Of a DNA stretch of 64,000 nt, positions 55,007 through 64,000 are shown one piece after another (the first letter of the stretch is position 1; each line of letters opens with the position of its first letter). Made by a program: the position numbers and the translations under genes. Under the pieces are notes generated by a model that was given only the letters and a program-made list of their open reading frames with translations, was not told the origin of the DNA and searched no databases. This stretch comes from Oleispira sp963851095 (GTDB lineage: Bacteria; Pseudomonadota; Gammaproteobacteria; Pseudomonadales; Oceanobacteraceae), in assembly GCA_963851095.1 (NCBI GenBank), contig CAWKOX010000007.1, positions 414,393 through 478,392 on the forward strand, given 5' to 3'.

Positions 55007-56020
55007 TTAGGTAGCTTGTTGTACACTTTTCATCAGGTTACCAATAGCCGCCATTAATTCTTCGCTGCGTTTTTCGCTGCGGAAGGCTTGCAGAATGTGC
55101 TCGCGTTTATTCGGCAATGGCATTAAATCAGCTACTAGGGCATTAAATGCGGGCTGGCCTTGCTCATTAGTGGCCAGTACATTTAAGAAAGCAAGTAATA
55201 ACTCACCTTGTAGGTCTTGCCAACAGCGACTTGCGATAGAAGCGAGTACTTCGATACTGGTTGCCTTGGGATGCAATAAAATCACTTCAATAAGCATTTG
55301 GCGTTGCTCAATATTCTGGCTGTGGGATAGCGCCCGCACGAAGGCAGCTAAGTCGGTAGGTTCAGCACCGTCTTTGATAACTCTTGCTAGGCGATCGTTA
55401 ATCGCCACAGACAGCTCAAAATCAGGCTCGATGTTCTCTAAAAAACTTAATAATGTATTCAGAGGCGTTGCTGGCATGTTGGCAATGCCTTGAGCGACGA
55501 GTTTGGCATTTTTGTCTTTATCGATGCTAACAACGACTTCGGCAATTCCTTGCAGACCGAGTTGTTGCCAGTTCTCCCAGCCCATGTCACCACTCAGATA
55601 CGCACGCGTTGTGGTATAAAAATCGGAATGGCTCTGACCAAGAGTTGCGAGCGCCAAAGAGTGGAAGTAAGCCATGCGATTTTGGTCAGGCTTGTAATAA
55701 CAAGGTGCTTCGCCGTGTTCTTTATCGGGATACTGTAAACATCTTAACCAGTGATTTAAGAAAGCATCACGGTCGCCTGGTTGAATGAAGTTTTGCTCAT
55801 CTAAGGGCAGTTTTAAAAACCAGATATTGTGGTTGCCTGCTTTTTTAGGGTTCCACGTTAAAATACCAATCCAAGCGTGTTGTAAATAAGGCGATGGAAA
55901 CGGTTTTTTAAGGTCTTCTATATCAGCAAAATCGGCTTTTGAGATTTTTTGAATGCGGCGACCCAGATCAAAAATACGCATTTGCGCGCCGGTTTCTTCA
56001 ACGAATTTACTGATACTCAC
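55007..56020 (-). CDS. DUF3549-family protein
   Basis: 337 residues, soluble, Leu- and Ala-rich helical repeats in the second half. The opening ISKFVEETGAQMRIFDLGRR with SPYLQHAWIGILTWNP resembles the DUF3549 family of Pseudomonas and relatives as I remember it. It has no signal peptide and no catalytic motif I can see. It begins the ychJ transcript and diverges from yqcC across a 183-bp gap. Function unknown. Confidence 0.65.
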   Translation of the reverse strand: MSISKFVEETGAQMRIFDLGRRIQKISKADFADIEDLKKPFPSPYLQHAWIGILTWNPKKAGNHNIWFLKLPLDEQNFIQPGDRDAFLNHWLRCLQYPDKEHGEAPCYYKPDQNRMAYFHSLALATLGQSHSDFYTTTRAYLSGDMGWENWQQLGLQGIAEVVVSIDKDKNAKLVAQGIANMPATPLNTLLSFLENIEPDFELSVAINDRLARVIKDGAEPTDLAAFVRALSHSQNIEQRQMLIEVILLHPKATSIEVLASIASRCWQDLQGELLLAFLNVLATNEQGQPAFNALVADLMPLPNKREHILQAFRSEKRSEELMAAIGNLMKSVQQAT

Positions 56021-56203
56021 AAGCGAACCCCAAAATGGTTATAAACAGGATTAAAATAATTGGCGCTATTCTAGCGGATTGACTCTAGGGTATCGAGAGC
56101 TGAATGTTTATATCTACTGAGATATCGTACAATACGGATTACTAATGTGGTCTCGTGCTCCTATCGTTAGATCGCTGAATAAATAAGTAGGTGTTAGAAA
56201 ATA

Positions 56204-56533
56204 ATGACACAGCATAAGCAAGTCGAATCGACGTTGCAGATTTTACAGCAAGCTTTAATGGAAGCAGGGCATTGGTCTGAATCAGGTATCAGTGATGAAG
56301 CATTGGCTAGCCAGCAACCTTTTTGCCTGGATACGATGAATTTTAGCCAGTGGTTGCAGTTTGTCTTTATTCCTAATATTCAGACTTTAATAAATAAGCA
56401 GCAGGCATTACCGTGCTTAGTCAAAGACCAAGGCTTAGAGCCAATGGCAAGCGAATTTTATATAAAAACAGAGGCTGATCGTACAGTCCTCGCAGTAATT
56501 TGCCAGATTGATGAATTACTACAAAACCCTTAA
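56204..56533 (+). CDS. yqcC: YqcC-family protein
   Basis: 109 residues. The family core is LQQALMEAGHWSESGISDEALASQQPFCLDTMNFSQWLQFVFIPNI (landmarks PFCLDTM and QWLQF). The structure of the family is a small helical bundle; in E. coli the gene is next to truC. Here it stands before a short coiled-coil gene instead. Function unknown. Confidence 0.78.
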   Translation: MTQHKQVESTLQILQQALMEAGHWSESGISDEALASQQPFCLDTMNFSQWLQFVFIPNIQTLINKQQALPCLVKDQGLEPMASEFYIKTEADRTVLAVICQIDELLQNP

Positions 56534-56575
56534 TACAGAACAACTAATACAGAATAATTAATACAGGATTTAAAA

Positions 56576-56806
56576 ATGCCATTTATATTAGCAACACTCG
56601 GTGGGATTGTTTTAGGCGGTGGACTAGCGGCTTGGATTCTTTCAAATCGCTGGAAGCAACAAGTCGAAGAAGTGAAAGAAGCGTTGAATGAGTTGGCTGA
56701 TAAGCATCAACAAGAGCAGCAACAAAATAAAAATCTGAAGCAGGATTTAGCCGATACGCGTTATCAGCTAGGTGAAGCTAAAAAAGATTTAGCGGCGCGT
56801 TCTTAA
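56576..56806 (+). CDS. Short membrane-anchored coiled-coil protein
   Basis: 76 residues. One hydrophobic span at the N-terminus (about 3–21, ILATLGGIVLGGGLAAWIL) leads into a highly charged coiled coil (about 25–72) rich in Glu, Gln, Lys. It resembles YhcB/DUF1043-like anchors in layout but is shorter and lacks their motifs. Probably a cytoplasm-facing tether. Start ATG 56576; the nearest candidate ribosome site is AGGA (56561–56564). A strong terminator follows. Confidence 0.6.
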   Translation: MPFILATLGGIVLGGGLAAWILSNRWKQQVEEVKEALNELADKHQQEQQQNKNLKQDLADTRYQLGEAKKDLAARS

Positions 56807-56847
56807 TTTATCATTCTAAAACGTTAGTATTCTAAAGTCGGGCATAA

Positions 56848-56881
56848 AAAAACCGCTACAGAGTGATCTGTAGCGGTTTTT
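56848..56881. terminator. Bidirectional terminator, 15-bp stem
   Basis: AAAAACCGCTACAGA (56848–56862) and TCTGTAGCGGTTTTT (56867–56881) form a perfect stem with a 4-nt loop. A and T runs flank it, so it works on both strands, ending the 56576 gene and the convergent peroxiredoxin gene. Confidence 0.95.
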
Positions 56882-56914
56882 CTAGCTTTCGTGATTCGTT
56901 CTATTAAGAACCGG

Positions 56915-57652
56915 TTACTTAGCTAAGTATGCTGCAAGCTCTTCACTGCCACCAATGCACTGGCCGCCAATAAAGATTTGAGGCACGGTTTCTTTACCGG
57001 ATAACGCACGTAAAGATGTCAGGGTCGCGTCTTTGCCTAATGAAATTTCTTCAAATGGCATATTAGCCGCTTTTAGATCGTCCTTCGCTTTAGCGCAGAA
57101 AGGACAGCCTGGCTTACTAACAACACAGATAGAAGCAGGTGCTTTTGCTTCGGCGTTGATGTAGTTCAACATTGTATCAGCGTCAGATACTTCAAATGGG
57201 TCGCCTGGCTTTTGTGGTTCGATGAACATTTTGTCGATTACGCCATCTTTAACCAACATGCTATAGCGCCAGCTGCGCTTGCCAAAACCGATGTCAGATT
57301 TGTCGACCAGTAGGCCCATGCCGTCAGTGAATTCGCCAGTACCATCTGGAATGACACGGATGTTGCTTGCTTCTTGATCGGCTAGCCAAGCATTCATCAC
57401 AAAGGTATCGTTAACACTGATACAAACGATTTCATCAACACCGTTCTCTTTGAATACACTGGCTAGCTCATTATAACGAGGTAGGTGAGTAGAAGAACAG
57501 GTTGGGGTGAATGCACCTGGTAGTGAAAATACCGCAACGGTCTTGCCTTTAAATACGTCATCAGTCGTAACGTTTACCCATTCATCTCCTTGGCGAGTTG
57601 GCCAAGTAACTTGTGGAACGGTCTTGCCAGTGCGGTCAGTTAAAGTCGTCAT
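56915..57652 (-). CDS. Peroxiredoxin 5–glutaredoxin fusion
   Basis: 245 residues. The N-terminal peroxiredoxin domain (about 1–160) has the active Cys52 in PGAFTPTCSSTHLP, followed by ISVNDTFVMNAWL and a RYSMLVKDGVI strand. The C-terminal glutaredoxin domain (about 168–245) has SKPGCPFCAKAKDDL with a CPFC pair, then VPQIFIGGQCIGGSEEL. Such hybrids reduce peroxides with glutathione as the sole donor. A palindrome resembling an OxyR half-site lies about 104 bp upstream. No signal peptide: cytosolic. Confidence 0.94.
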   Translation of the reverse strand: MTTLTDRTGKTVPQVTWPTRQGDEWVNVTTDDVFKGKTVAVFSLPGAFTPTCSSTHLPRYNELASVFKENGVDEIVCISVNDTFVMNAWLADQEASNIRVIPDGTGEFTDGMGLLVDKSDIGFGKRSWRYSMLVKDGVIDKMFIEPQKPGDPFEVSDADTMLNYINAEAKAPASICVVSKPGCPFCAKAKDDLKAANMPFEEISLGKDATLTSLRALSGKETVPQIFIGGQCIGGSEELAAYLAK

Positions 57653-57755
57653 TTTCTTGCCTCTGTTTGGGTTTATTGATTCGTTGTTTTATTGAACTGG
57701 GTTCAGTATGGACAACAATCATGCTTTGGTAAAATGAATTGATTTAATTGCCGCA

Positions 57756-57770
57756 TTAGTTTTTAACTAT
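57756..57770. promoter_or_regulatory. Candidate OxyR half-site upstream of the Prx–Grx gene
   Basis: TTAGTTTTTAACTAT differs by one base from the OxyR half-motif ATAGnTnnnAnCTAT. Seven bases away on the gene-proximal side the next half is poor (about half of the fixed positions match), so this may be only a partial site. The position, about 104 bp before the gene, is compatible. Confidence 0.35.
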
Positions 57771-57859
57771 CGATATAATGACTCCATAGTAAAAGCTTAT
57801 GATCTAGGCGAAGCCTATTACTAGTGCCTGCTAGATCTTGCTAATTGGGCATGATGACT

Positions 57860-58270
57860 TTAATACAGATATTGATTGGTCACAGAAAGTTCCTGATACA
57901 AGCGTTTAATTCTATATTTTCCTTGCGGGTGATTGCGGTAGAGGTATTTTAAAGCAAATAAAGGCTGGTACAGATATTCGCGACAGAGTTCTCGCCAGTA
58001 CTCGGGCTCAACGAGATCAAGTGTTGTTTCAAATAAGGTTTTATATACCCGCTTAAGCCAGCTTTCTTGCAGCTGGATTCGGTTTGCAAGGCAGGCCTTG
58101 TTGGCCATATCCAAGCCAAGATCAATGTATTCGTTTAACTGAACTTCCTGTGCTGCAAGTTGCTTGCGTTCGCAGGAGCAGTGTCTGATGGCATGTTCTA
58201 ATTGATGAAAGCGTTCTAATTGGATGGATAGTTGTTCCGCTTGACTCAATAGACGATGGCTTTGTGACAT
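57860..58270 (-). CDS. Fur-controlled helical protein, FagA-like
   Basis: 136 residues from ATG 58270 (AGGAGT just upstream); the in-frame extension to 58303 is unlikely. Mostly helical, with four Cys (HCSCERK, KACLANR, RELCREY), a charged centre, and a C-terminal segment PEYWRELCREYLYQPLFALK. That segment resembles, as I remember it, the FagA protein of the Pseudomonas iron-regulated fagA–fumC–sodA operon. Two Fur boxes lie just upstream, so expression should rise in iron starvation. No signal peptide. fumC and sod genes are not next to it here. Function unknown. Confidence 0.6.
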   Translation of the reverse strand: MSQSHRLLSQAEQLSIQLERFHQLEHAIRHCSCERKQLAAQEVQLNEYIDLGLDMANKACLANRIQLQESWLKRVYKTLFETTLDLVEPEYWRELCREYLYQPLFALKYLYRNHPQGKYRIKRLYQELSVTNQYLY

Positions 58271-58325
58271 GAAAACTCCTGCAGTCTCTCGATGGAGAGG
58301 CAATTAACGTTAGTGGTTAACTAAA

Positions 58326-58378
58326 GATAGTGAGAATCATTATTATTTGCAAGGCATTAAATGAGATTTATTCTCATT
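58326..58378. promoter_or_regulatory. Two Fur boxes
   Basis: Site 1: GATAGTGAGAATCATTATT (58326–58344), 16 of 19 matches to GATAATGATAATCATTATC. Site 2: AATGAGATTTATTCTCATT (58360–58378), a perfect 7-bp inverted repeat of the Fur-type AATGAGA...TCTCATT. Their positions (56 and 90 bp before the start at 58270) suit a minus-strand iron-repressed promoter. Confidence 0.85.
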
Positions 58379-58454
58379 TAATTGTCATGGGTCATCTTCA
58401 GCTTCTAATCTAGGTTCGGTCTGTTAATGGGCATTTCAGGATTTGGCTCAGAAT

Positions 58455-59234
58455 TTACACTTCAGGTTTGTAGCACAGCATATGAACATAGCGCGCCAGA
58501 TCTTTATAAGGGGCTTTATAACCAAACTCAGATTCACTCGTAGCAATGGCTTCTAGGCCGACGCGGTCGCGAATCTTTTGATGCATGTGATCATAGACAA
58601 AACGAATGCCGCGCCAAGATTTAACCTCTAAGCCTAGGTCGATAAGCTGGTCATGTACCCACTGTGGCTCTAACGGTTGTTGAGGCGCAATGCCTTCTTT
58701 TGCCATGCGTTCAGTGCTGGTGGCAGGGGCGTGCAGTTTGCCGTTCATAAGACCACGCCAGGTTCTGCCATGTACGTTATAGAACATCACGGATAGCCAA
58801 CCACCGGGTTTGACCTGCTGATAGAGTATTTGTAATGCTTCTGCAGGATCAACCAGCCATTCCAAAACCGCATGATTCATCACTAGGTTAAATTGTTGAT
58901 TGAATTGCTGAGGAATATCCTGAATGCCACAGTGAGTGAAGTTGATGTGCGACTCTAAGCCTTGTTCAGTAAAGAGTGCTTTGGCACCTTTGAGCATATC
59001 GTTGGAAATATCGCATAATTCTATCTGATGGCCTTTTGCTGCGAGCTCCGAACTAAATTGTCCCATACCGCCGCCGGCATCTAATATAGAGAGTTTGTCC
59101 TTTTCTCCAATTTCAAATTTAGAAAAGTCTTCACGCAAGGCATATAAGCGCAGCATGCCCTTTGGAGTACCATAAATATTGTTTTTAAAGCGTTTGGTTA
59201 AATCATCAAAGTTGCGATCGCTAGGGCTGGTCAT
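58455..59234 (-). CDS. cmoM: tRNA 5-carboxymethoxyuridine methyltransferase
   Basis: 259 residues, class I SAM methyltransferase that methylates cmo5U34 to the methyl ester. The opening DRNFDDLTKRFKNNIYGTPKG is characteristic of CmoM (formerly SmtA). SAM loop ILDAGGGMGQFSSELA (about 50–65), acidic residue in LCDISNDML, and FYNVHGRTWRGLMNG follow. It starts 22 bp from a striking palindrome (59257–59285) in the gap to the divergent 59437 gene. Confidence 0.9.
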   Translation of the reverse strand: MTSPSDRNFDDLTKRFKNNIYGTPKGMLRLYALREDFSKFEIGEKDKLSILDAGGGMGQFSSELAAKGHQIELCDISNDMLKGAKALFTEQGLESHINFTHCGIQDIPQQFNQQFNLVMNHAVLEWLVDPAEALQILYQQVKPGGWLSVMFYNVHGRTWRGLMNGKLHAPATSTERMAKEGIAPQQPLEPQWVHDQLIDLGLEVKSWRGIRFVYDHMHQKIRDRVGLEAIATSESEFGYKAPYKDLARYVHMLCYKPEV

Positions 59235-59256
59235 TTGGCACTCAATTCGACTAACT

Positions 59257-59285
59257 GTATCTATAGTAACGGTTGCTATAGATAC
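59257..59285. promoter_or_regulatory. 29-nt near-perfect palindrome in the cmoM upstream region
   Basis: GTATCTATAG (59257–59266) and CTATAGATAC (59276–59285) are perfect inverted arms, and the 9-nt centre TAACGGTTG adds AAC/GTT pairs, so only the middle base and one T·G pair break the symmetry. It lies 22 bp before cmoM and 152 bp before the divergent gene. An operator or an mRNA 5′ hairpin; the 59286–59436 rest shows nothing else. Confidence 0.6.
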
Positions 59286-59436
59286 TATGGCTATAATTAG
59301 AAGGTTAGGGAAATATTAGAAAGTCTATTGTAAATATACAGAGCCTTAACTGCACGGCATAATAGGCGATAAGTTACTTAAACGTTAATTTACTGAAGCG
59401 TTTTATTAAATTAACAATCAACAGAGCATATAGTTA

Positions 59437-60339
59437 ATGATGGCTGATAACCCGGCAAGCTTTTTTTCGACAACGCAATTAGCTAAAAAACTGAATCGAG
59501 ATGCTAAGGATGTTTTTTCTTTATTGTCCGAGCGCGGCTGGATTAGACGTGAGGGAAAAGTATGGCGATTATCCACCAAGGGAGAATTTGAAGGTGGGCG
59601 TTATACCCAACATGAAAAATTCGGTGAATACATTGTCTGGCCAGAAGGTATAGAAAATCATCGGTTATTCAAAAGTGAGACGTTTAACTTCTTAACCGCT
59701 TCACAGTTAGGCAAGCCGTATAAGATTGCTCCAAAGCGCATGAATTTAATTTTGTCTGAACTAGGTTGGATCGAACGATTTCATCATGGTTGGAAATTAA
59801 CCGCGTTAGGGCAGGCAGTGGGCGGGCAGCAAGTAGAGCACGAAACGACGGGTATGCCTTATGCTCAGTGGCCAGAGCAGGTTCGTCATAATCTGCAATT
59901 TAAAGCAACGTTAGAAAAACTGGCCCAACATAATGAACACTTATCTAAAGAGGCTGACTTCTTTATTGCTGATGGACGTTTGTGTGAATGTTTGGATGGG
60001 CATCAAGTTGAATCAGCGGCGCTGGCTGAGATTGATAATTGGTTGTACATATCTGGAATCAGTCATGCATATCGTCGAGAGATACCGACAGAGTTGGATC
60101 ATGGTACGGAAAGAATCAAGGAAAGCATCAGTTGTGATTTCTATCTGCCAAACGGACATATCTATATAGAGTATTGGGGGCAAGAAAAAAGCCCTGCGGA
60201 TATCCAGCATAAACTGGCGCGTAAAGAAATTTATCATGCGGCGAAATTAAAGCTTATCGAACTTAATGAAAGCGACCTTGATCAGCTTGATGAAGTATTG
60301 CCAAAACTTTTACTTCAGCATGATGTGGATGTTTATTAA
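59437..60339 (+). CDS. Tandem winged-helix protein with PD-(D/E)XK nuclease-like C-terminus
   Basis: 300 residues. Two related N-terminal winged-helix-like modules: FFSTTQLAKKLNRDAKDVFSLLSERGWIRREGKVWRLSTKG (residues about 8–48, key residues only) and FLTASQLGKPYKIAPKRMNLILSELGWIERFHHGWKLTALG (about 86–126). The C-terminal part (about 190–300) has CDFYLPNGHIYIEYWG and then KLARKEIYHAAKLKLIELNESDL. This is the D...ExW...K arrangement of the nuclease-like fold also seen fused to helicases. Such proteins are sometimes misnamed glycerol kinase; no kinase motif is present. The next gene, an AraC regulator, begins 17 bp later. Confidence 0.72.
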   Translation: MMADNPASFFSTTQLAKKLNRDAKDVFSLLSERGWIRREGKVWRLSTKGEFEGGRYTQHEKFGEYIVWPEGIENHRLFKSETFNFLTASQLGKPYKIAPKRMNLILSELGWIERFHHGWKLTALGQAVGGQQVEHETTGMPYAQWPEQVRHNLQFKATLEKLAQHNEHLSKEADFFIADGRLCECLDGHQVESAALAEIDNWLYISGISHAYRREIPTELDHGTERIKESISCDFYLPNGHIYIEYWGQEKSPADIQHKLARKEIYHAAKLKLIELNESDLDQLDEVLPKLLLQHDVDVY

Positions 60340-60356
60340 GGATGAGCAAATAATTC

Positions 60357-61376
60357 ATGGCAACGGTCGGCTCCCACTATATAAAGACAGCGCTCGGTGG
60401 TGCAAAAGCAAAAGGCATTGATACTCGTGCACTATTAAGAAAGGCGCGTATCTCTGATAAGCAGATGAACGACCCAAATGCTCGGGTTCATGTTGATCTG
60501 GTTGCTAAGCTGTATTCTTCTATTGCTCAAGAGTTGAATGATGAATTCATGGGCTTTACTGAGAAGTCTCTAAAGGTAGGTACGTTTGCCTTGATGGCTG
60601 ACTGGGTAAGCTACTCGTCAAATCTTGAGGAGTTATTGCAGAAGGGTATTCGATTTTATAATCAGATTACCGATGAAGTTCAGATCTCTTTAGAGTACGA
60701 AGGAGATCATGTTTATTTCACTACCGTCTTCCGCCGACCTGAATTAGATTTTGAACACTTCTATATAGAGTACTGGCATGTCATCTGGCATCGATTTGCC
60801 AGTTGGTATATTGGTAAGCCAATAAAACTTTTGGGTTCATACATTAATTACACACCTTTGGATAAAGCAGAATACGACTTGCTGTTTCGTTGTCCTACTT
60901 ATTTAAAGAGTAAATATAACCGCTTAGTATTTCATCGTAATTATTTGCGTGAGCCACTTATAAAGAGTCAGCGTGAATTGCAGGTCTTTTTAAAACGAGC
61001 ACCGATTGATCTATTAACCATTCCCGGTGAAGACAGTAGTTTAAGTGCGCGTATCTATCAGTTGCTCGAACCGAAGCTTAATAGAGGTGCGGTTGTGCCA
61101 GGTTCTGTTGAGCTATCTAAAGAGTTATTGATGAGTGAGCAAACACTCCGCCGAAAGCTAACCGCTGAAGGAACAAGTTATCAGCAGATCAAAGATAATT
61201 TACGCACTGATCTAGCAAATAGATTATTGCGGGATCGTAGCATTACGATTGCAGAAATTGGAAAGCGTTTAGGATTCAGTGAACCCAGGGCATTCACTCG
61301 TGCTTATAAACAGTGGATGGATGTAACGCCGCGTGAATATCGTGCTCAGCGATTGGGGCGCACTGGCAATAAGTAA
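60357..61376 (+). CDS. AraC-family transcriptional regulator (PF12625 N-terminal domain)
   Basis: 339 residues. The N-terminal arabinose-binding-like domain (GGAKAKGIDTRALLRKARI, then FMGFTEKSLKVGTFALMADWV) is that of OruR-type regulators. The C-terminal double helix-turn-helix has LSKELLMSEQTLRRKLTAEG and IAEIGKRLGFSEPRAFTRAYKQW, ending TPREYRAQRL. It is a different subgroup from the AraC protein at 8362. Its 17-bp spacing to the nuclease-like gene suggests cotranscription. Target and inducer unknown. Confidence 0.88.
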   Translation: MATVGSHYIKTALGGAKAKGIDTRALLRKARISDKQMNDPNARVHVDLVAKLYSSIAQELNDEFMGFTEKSLKVGTFALMADWVSYSSNLEELLQKGIRFYNQITDEVQISLEYEGDHVYFTTVFRRPELDFEHFYIEYWHVIWHRFASWYIGKPIKLLGSYINYTPLDKAEYDLLFRCPTYLKSKYNRLVFHRNYLREPLIKSQRELQVFLKRAPIDLLTIPGEDSSLSARIYQLLEPKLNRGAVVPGSVELSKELLMSEQTLRRKLTAEGTSYQQIKDNLRTDLANRLLRDRSITIAEIGKRLGFSEPRAFTRAYKQWMDVTPREYRAQRLGRTGNK

Positions 61377-61527
61377 GTTGGTTTCGTTTGAATTGCTGAT
61401 AGATTAACCGTGATTAGCTTGCGTTCCCGGCGAGGATTGAATTTTAGGCTGAACTTCTTATTCAGCCAGTAGCGATAAATATTTCCATCCCTGGAGTACC
61501 TTCCGGCCTAGTCATTCATGACTATTC

Positions 61528-61566
61528 GCTCACTGAGCTACGAAACTTCGTTTCGGTCACGTGAGC
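61528..61566. other. Nested hairpin in the gene-free rRNA upstream region
   Basis: Outer arms GCTCAC (61528–61533) and GTGAGC (61561–61566) enclose inner arms CGAAAC (61541–61546) and GTTTCG (61550–61555) with a 3-nt loop. A separate small hairpin, GGCTGAA/TTCAGCC, is at 61447–61467. The surrounding 61377–62030 stretch has no gene I can support; it is the gap between the AraC gene and the rRNA promoters. Confidence 0.4.
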
Positions 61567-62030
61567 CCCTCCCATAGAAGTCCTTAAAAATTAATCCCCA
61601 TCGTTCACCGCTGATCACTCGCAGCTTACCAGAAGTCTAGAATGGCCGATGTTTAAAATAAGCAAAACCGATCCTTCTGTTTACAGTATATCTATTACTG
61701 AATCTATACAGCACCTATACAAGTATTAATTTTATCTATTCCCACGGTTTAGCTTTTTACAGAACATTCTTGAATCTAGCCAAATTCCAACTAATCTAAA
61801 ACATCTGCATGAAGCGTGAGCTTAATCGTTCAGTTTTTAATCAAAAAAGAGCTGATTCAAACTAATTCAGGTCTTTTGTAGATTATTTACAGAAAGCAGT
61901 TGACGGGGCTGTGGATAAGCGTATTATTCGCCGCCTGCTCAGACAGAACGGCCTTCGGGAAGTTATGATTGAGTTGAGATAAGGTCTTGTTTTTAAAGGA
62001 TTTTTTTGAAAATCTTCTGAAAATAAACGC

Positions 62031-62058
62031 TTGACTCTCTGGCTGGGATCATTAAGAT
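62031..62058 (+). promoter_or_regulatory. rRNA operon promoter P1
   Basis: TTGACT (62031–62036) and TAAGAT (62053–62058), 16-bp spacer, 362 bp before the 16S gene. A G/C-rich stretch (ACGCAGCC) follows, suiting growth-rate control. Confidence 0.7.
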
Positions 62059-62157
62059 ACGCAGCCTGCTTAGAGAGACTTCTTAAGTCACTTTAAGTAC
62101 TGAAGATAAGATGTTGTTTTTGTTCTACTTTCTCTGAAAGTTAAATGAAAATAATCC

Positions 62158-62185
62158 TTGACTTCAAGATCGCACAATATATAAT
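62158..62185 (+). promoter_or_regulatory. rRNA operon promoter P2
   Basis: TTGACT (62158–62163) and a consensus TATAAT (62180–62185), 16-bp spacer. The discriminator GTGCGCCC is G/C-rich, as in stringently controlled rRNA promoters. 235 bp before the 16S 5′ end. Confidence 0.85.
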
Positions 62186-62233
62186 GTGCGCCCACTTCGA
62201 GCAAAGCCTAGTTGGTTAGCTGAAGTCGGAAAC

Positions 62234-62246
62234 GTTCTTTAAAAAC
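62234..62246 (+). promoter_or_regulatory. boxA-like antitermination site
   Basis: GTTCTTTAAAAAC closely resembles the rRNA boxA (TGCTCTTTAACA) and is placed correctly, between P2 and the processing stem. Confidence 0.65.
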
Positions 62247-62257
62247 ATATTCAGATA

Positions 62258-62290
62258 ATTCGTGTGGGTGCTTACCTTGATTGAGCCGAG
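62258..62290 (+). other. Left arm of the 16S rRNA processing stem
   Basis: ATTCGTGTG-G-GTGCTTA...TTGATTGAGCCGAG pairs with the complement of the sequence after the 16S gene (63965–64000: ATTCGTGTG-A-GTGCTTA...ATGATTGGCTGAG). The long duplex encloses the whole 16S gene, as expected for the RNase III cleavage stalk of the precursor. Confidence 0.8.
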
Positions 62291-62419
62291 ACAGTTATTC
62301 AGCCTTCTCTTTTATTAGGGTCTGCTAATAACATCAAAGCATAAAACAAGATAAGAACTCACGAACTCTACTTTAATTAGGTGAGTATAAAAGTTAGTTT
62401 TTATTTTGAGTAAGATTTT

Positions 62420-63958
<1,539 letters not shown>

Positions 63959-64000
63959 AACGATATTCTCAGCCAATCATGGCTAAGTGCTCACACGAAT
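63959..64000 (+). other. Start of the 16S–23S spacer with right arm of the processing stem
   Basis: The 42 bases after the 16S 3′ end contain the complement of 62258–62290 (see that entry). Window ends here; any spacer tRNAs are not visible. Confidence 0.8.

Overview
The window is a stretch of gammaproteobacterial chromosome, most likely from a marine member of the Oceanospirillales and relatives. The evidence is the order glnD–map / rpsB–tsf–pyrH–frr–uppS–cdsA–dxr–rseP–bamA–skp–lpxD–fabZ–lpxA–lpxB–rnhB, the presence of ychJ, yqcC, cmoM and DUF3549-type genes, and a bacterial 16S rRNA gene at the right edge. The base composition is visibly A/T-leaning. I cannot name a genus without a database comparison of the 16S gene.

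Layout. (1) 1–3.3 kb: a minus-strand pair, a FecR-domain protein cut by the window edge and a TPR/beta-barrel gene broken by two frameshifts. A perfect FNR/Anr box follows, upstream of a 46-residue membrane microprotein. (2) 3.4–6.6 kb: two tandem PhoA-type alkaline phosphatases, one with a secretory signal and one a lipoprotein, behind a terminator and a plausible Pho box. (3) 6.7–11.3 kb: tRNA methyltransferase TrmN6, a secreted protein of unknown function, an AraC-type regulator, and an ABC-2 permease/ATPase pair. (4) 11.4–16.5 kb: dnaE directly followed by tilS, without the accA often found between them. (5) 16.5–17.4 kb: a gene-poor stretch with a 291-bp internally deleted IS3-family remnant. 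(6) 17.4–30.7 kb: the most unusual locus. It holds a 2971-residue surface protein (Ig/Calx-beta-like domains, sixteen 76–79-residue repeats, thrombospondin-3-type calcium repeats, a GlyGly-CTERM-like segment, an OmpA barrel and an OmpA peptidoglycan-binding domain). It is followed by an OmpR-type response regulator, a LysM–FecR periplasmic protein and a CHASE2 histidine kinase. (7) 30.7–49.4 kb: the conserved translation, isoprenoid, outer-membrane and lipid A cluster. (8) 49.4–61.4 kb: small metabolic, regulatory and uncharacterised genes, including a Fur-controlled FagA-like gene, a peroxiredoxin–glutaredoxin fusion, a diguanylate cyclase and a winged-helix/PD-(D/E)XK protein. (9) 61.4–64 kb: a gene-free rRNA leader with two strong promoters, boxA and a processing stem, then the whole 16S gene.

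How the genes fit together. The large cluster supplies translation factors, undecaprenyl-PP and isoprenoid precursors, outer-membrane protein assembly (RseP, BamA, Skp) and lipid A synthesis (LpxD, FabZ, LpxA, LpxB). The giant-protein locus looks like a self-contained envelope module: a calcium-binding, peptidoglycan-anchored surface protein encoded with its own putative sensor kinase, periplasmic LysM–FecR partner and response regulator. Its repeat array shows recent in-frame tandem duplication, including a 474-bp higher-order repeat. Regulatory sites seen directly suggest control of accessory genes by oxygen (FNR/Anr), phosphate (PhoB), iron (Fur) and, more weakly, peroxide (OxyR).
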